From Alphaproteobacteria bacterium UBA3650 (GTDB lineage Bacteria; Pseudomonadota; Alphaproteobacteria; CAAHEQ01; UBA3637), in assembly GCA_002373815.1 (NCBI GenBank), contig DFKH01000113.1, positions 1 through 6,094 on the forward strand: a stretch of DNA of 6,094 nucleotides, in the 5' to 3' direction. The notes under the pieces were generated by a model that worked only from the letters and a program-made list of their open reading frames with translations, had not been told where the DNA came from and did no database searches. Positions 4,292-6,094 of the stretch are shown here, in pieces. A program made the position numbers and the translations under genes. Numbering within the stretch: position 1 is the stretch's first letter; the number at the start of each line of letters is the position of its first letter.

Positions 4292-5914
4292 TTAGGGCTT
4301 TTTTGCCATAATTTTTTTCCACTCAGCAAAGTGGGGCTTCAAGAAATCATATTCCATCTTGTCCATCTGGGCCTTAATTTGAGCCAAATTATGGTTAGAA
4401 TAGGACTTTTCTACTGTTCCAACGCCTTCCCATCCACCGATTTGCTCAATATAGGAACGTGGAACACCTGCATCTTGTAATGCGGTGGATATTACCTTCC
4501 TAAACGAGTGGTAATCGTGTCCATCGCGACCTTCTTCGCCTTTAACACCAATGCTTTTAAAGAATGGGAACAGGATCCGATCCATGTATTTGTTGTTGTA
4601 TTGGCCTGTTTTGGTGACGGCGTGAGAAAAAATAAAATCGCTTCCATTGGCTTTTAATTTTTTTTGCTTGCGCTTAAAATAATCTACAAAGCCCAAGTCC
4701 AACAGTTGATTGTGAATAGGAACTTTGCGTTCTGAGGCATCATTTTTCAATCTCTTTACATCGGCATTTGATCTGAAATAGATACAGTCCAAATTTTCTT
4801 CATTAATCAAATCGTCATATTGCAAGGTCATTGCTGCGTTTGCCCTTGCACCAGTAAACAGACCAATCATACACAGCCAAAAAGCATCTGGATTTTTCTT
4901 AAAAAAGTCATACTTTGGATCAAACATAGCAAGCAATTGATCCTGAGAATAAGGCATGTGTGGCTTAAGTTGTGATCGCTTGCTTTTCGATACTTTTGGT
5001 AAATTAGCTATTACATTGACTTTATAGATATCTGGTTCAATATTGCAAGCGCATGTGACTATTTCTCTAATAAAACCTAATCTTGTGCGTTTCCCTTCAT
5101 TCTTTATCCCATCTATAGCCAAAACATTTTTAGTTATATTTTCAATGGTGGCAACGTTGTGGAACTTGCAATAATCATCACCCCATTTGAGTCCAACACC
5201 TTTTAACATAAGTTCAAAAGCATTTCTTTTGCGAACTTGATGAGAATGACAATTATGGCCCTTAAGTAGCATAGAATCAAACATGTCGCCAATTGAGTAA
5301 GAGGAATGATTGGATGTAGGAGGACTTTGAGTTGTTTGTTGATTAATAACAACGGGTTCTTTCGCAGTTTGTACTAGTTGTTTTAAAACTGTCGCATTGG
5401 GTTCAACTATAATATTGATTTTTTGTTCAAACAACTCTTTGCTAGCACGAATTGTGATAACCATTTCTTGGACATCTTTGGGCAATTGTTTTTCATGACC
5501 TGCTAACTTTTTAAACAAGGTCCACAGCTGTTTTAACACGTTTGTTGGTGTAGAATCAGATATTTTGCGAACAATTTGTACACCATTGATGCAATAAACT
5601 CCAGTGGGTTGTTTTGCTGATGGATCGTATGGAAAATCAGAGTCATCAAAACATACCTGAGCAAACAACAAACGCATTTGCTTGATATTATTAGATAATT
5701 CTTGTTGTTGGTCCATTATTGTCCTCGCTTCATAATAGTTGTTTGTATGTAATGAGATTCTTTTCCACCGCCTCTTGCCATCAATTCTAGGCAGTTCAAC
5801 TCTACAATAAAAAATATTTTTTCGCAACCATAAATGCATTGGTGAAGAAAAATGGTGCGCGTCGCAAAAAAATGTATCACACTTTGTATCACACTTTTGA
5901 AGGGGGTGTGACAC
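4292..5914 (-). CDS. int: Tyrosine recombinase (integrase) of the element
   Basis: This enzyme would cut and rejoin DNA at the attachment sites during integration and excision. The 540-residue frame has three parts. An N-terminal region (about 26-70: MHLWLRKNIFYCRVELPR and onward) resembles the arm-type DNA-binding domain of alphaproteobacterial phage integrases. A core-binding domain spans about 206-300, after a Gln/Ser/Pro-rich linker. The catalytic domain spans about 318-510. Catalytic residues are visible: Arg357 in TGARAN, Lys390 in the KNDASERKVPIH hairpin, His469 and Arg472 in HSFRK, Trp495 in GGWEG, and nucleophile Tyr505 in EKSYSN. All are intact, so it should be active. The start is uncertain: GTG at 5914 gives this length, while ATG at 5839 gives 515 residues beginning at the first recognisable domain; neither has a clear ribosome binding site. 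It follows tRNA-Lys in the same direction, the typical arrangement at an occupied tRNA attachment site. Confidence 0.92.
   Translation of the reverse strand: MSHPLQKCDTKCDTFFCDAHHFSSPMHLWLRKNIFYCRVELPRIDGKRRWKRISLHTNNYYEARTIMDQQQELSNNIKQMRLLFAQVCFDDSDFPYDPSAKQPTGVYCINGVQIVRKISDSTPTNVLKQLWTLFKKLAGHEKQLPKDVQEMVITIRASKELFEQKINIIVEPNATVLKQLVQTAKEPVVINQQTTQSPPTSNHSSYSIGDMFDSMLLKGHNCHSHQVRKRNAFELMLKGVGLKWGDDYCKFHNVATIENITKNVLAIDGIKNEGKRTRLGFIREIVTCACNIEPDIYKVNVIANLPKVSKSKRSQLKPHMPYSQDQLLAMFDPKYDFFKKNPDAFWLCMIGLFTGARANAAMTLQYDDLINEENLDCIYFRSNADVKRLKNDASERKVPIHNQLLDLGFVDYFKRKQKKLKANGSDFIFSHAVTKTGQYNNKYMDRILFPFFKSIGVKGEEGRDGHDYHSFRKVISTALQDAGVPRSYIEQIGGWEGVGTVEKSYSNHNLAQIKAQMDKMEYDFLKPHFAEWKKIMAKKP
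5873..5896 (-). repeat. Perfect 12-bp tandem repeat in the integrase N-terminal codons
   Basis: TGTATCACACTT occurs twice head to tail (5873-5884, 5885-5896). Translated from GTG 5914, it encodes the repeated KCDT of KCDTKCDT. A related palindromic GTGTGACAC sits at 5906-5914, over that GTG. Short direct repeats beside an integrase gene near the attachment site often serve as arm-type integrase binding sites; that role is inferred here from position. If so, translation may really begin at 5839 and this region would be regulatory DNA. Confidence 0.6.
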
Positions 5915-5977
5915 AGGGGTGTTTTGAGAGGGTGTTGGTTTGTTTAAGTTATTGATTTCATTAGATTTTGCAAAATT

Positions 5978-6009
5978 AAAAGACCCCTGATCAGATCGAG
6001 GAGTCTTTT
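5978..6009 (-). terminator. Intrinsic terminator downstream of tRNA-Lys
   Basis: On the minus strand, AAAAGAC (6003-6009 region) pairs with GTCTTTT (5978-5984), extended by a wobble and two C-G pairs, with AATTTT following. On the plus strand T5 also follows the stem (6006-6010), so it may work in both directions. It ends the tRNA transcript before the integrase gene. The rest of 5915-6041 shows no gene and no convincing integrase promoter. Confidence 0.65.
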
Positions 6010-6012
6010 TGC

Positions 6013-6037
6013 GGAAGGCTTGAAAAATAAGGCTTCC
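6013..6037. repeat. Imperfect dyad next to the tRNA 3' end
   Basis: GGAAG-G-CTT and AAG-G-CTTCC flank a 7-base AT-rich spacer, with one mismatch in the arms. It lies 5 bases beyond the encoded CCA of tRNA-Lys. By position it could belong to the element's attachment region (core or integrase-binding site), or be part of the tRNA processing or termination region. Confidence 0.35.
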
Positions 6038-6041
6038 TAAA

Positions 6042-6094
6042 TGGTGAGCGCGGAGGGATTCGAACCCTCGGCCACCTGATTAAAAGTCAGGTGC
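6042..6094 (-). tRNA. tRNA-Lys(UUU), 3' part, continuing beyond the window
   Basis: Read on the minus strand, the fragment contains the anticodon stem CCTGA/TCAGG (6087-6091 and 6075-6079) with loop CTTTTAA, giving anticodon TTT (6082-6084). A standard T arm follows, GAGGG-TTCGAAT-CCCTC (6053-6069), then the 3' acceptor strand CGCGCTC, discriminator A and an encoded CCA (6042-6044). The D arm and 5' acceptor strand are off-window. It decodes lysine AAA/AAG codons and is the probable integration target of the adjacent integrase. Confidence 0.93.

Noticed and set aside
3235..4480. Plus-strand open frames at 3235-3486, 3944-4141 and 4229-4480
   Set aside because: They are antisense to the first cassette gene or the integrase end; the last one reads through the terminator hairpin. 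No supporting start or domain evidence.
1..6094. CRISPR array, riboswitch or rRNA
   Set aside because: No regularly spaced repeats, conserved aptamer elements or rRNA-like sequence were seen on either strand.

Overview
The window looks like one end of a tRNA-anchored integrative element (prophage, satellite or genomic island) in an AT-rich bacterial genome. The right edge is the 3' part of a tRNA-Lys(UUU) gene with an encoded CCA. A full-length tyrosine recombinase follows directly downstream and is read in the same direction, the usual layout for integration at a tRNA 3' end. All supported genes are on the minus strand, so the biological reading order is right to left. The host is probably a low-GC alphaproteobacterium: the 'ANDN' tetrapeptides in one protein and the N-terminal style of the integrase resemble proteins from that class. 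This assignment is inference, not proof.

Layout from right to left: tRNA-Lys 3' part (6042-6094); its terminator and a short dyad (5978-6037); integrase (4292-5914) with a perfect 12-bp tandem repeat in its first codons; the integrase terminator (4240-4287); then a compact three-gene unit (573-4139). That unit starts with a near-consensus promoter whose -10 box lies so close to the first ATG that the mRNA is probably leaderless. It encodes (1) an unrecognised 338-residue protein whose C-terminal part looks like two small winged-helix/excisionase-type modules, (2) an MT-A70-like protein in which the catalytic DPPW is replaced by DLTQ, and (3) a C5-cytosine DNA methyltransferase with its key motifs intact. 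Gene 3 starts inside the last codons of gene 2, behind a strong ribosome binding site, so the two are translationally coupled. No recognisable restriction endonuclease is present.

The most striking structural feature is a 25-bp sequence present twice in opposite orientation, at 540-564 and 4190-4214. It brackets exactly this unit, promoter included. Each copy is itself a near-perfect palindrome, and the left copy works as the terminator of the methyltransferase gene. The three genes therefore look like a self-contained insert, like a phage 'moron', or a cassette that moves by recombination at its ends.

Left of the cassette is the 5' part of another minus-strand gene (1-326). Its product carries an HLH metal-binding motif like HUH-type rolling-circle replication or nicking proteins. 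It is cut by the window edge. A possible small coupled ORF precedes it.

Working model (inference): the integrase inserts the element at tRNA-Lys, an HUH-type protein acts in replication or mobilisation, and the bracketed cassette marks the element's DNA with 5-methylcytosine. In that model the degenerate MT-A70 homologue would serve as a non-catalytic partner or DNA-targeting subunit, and the first gene as a regulator.
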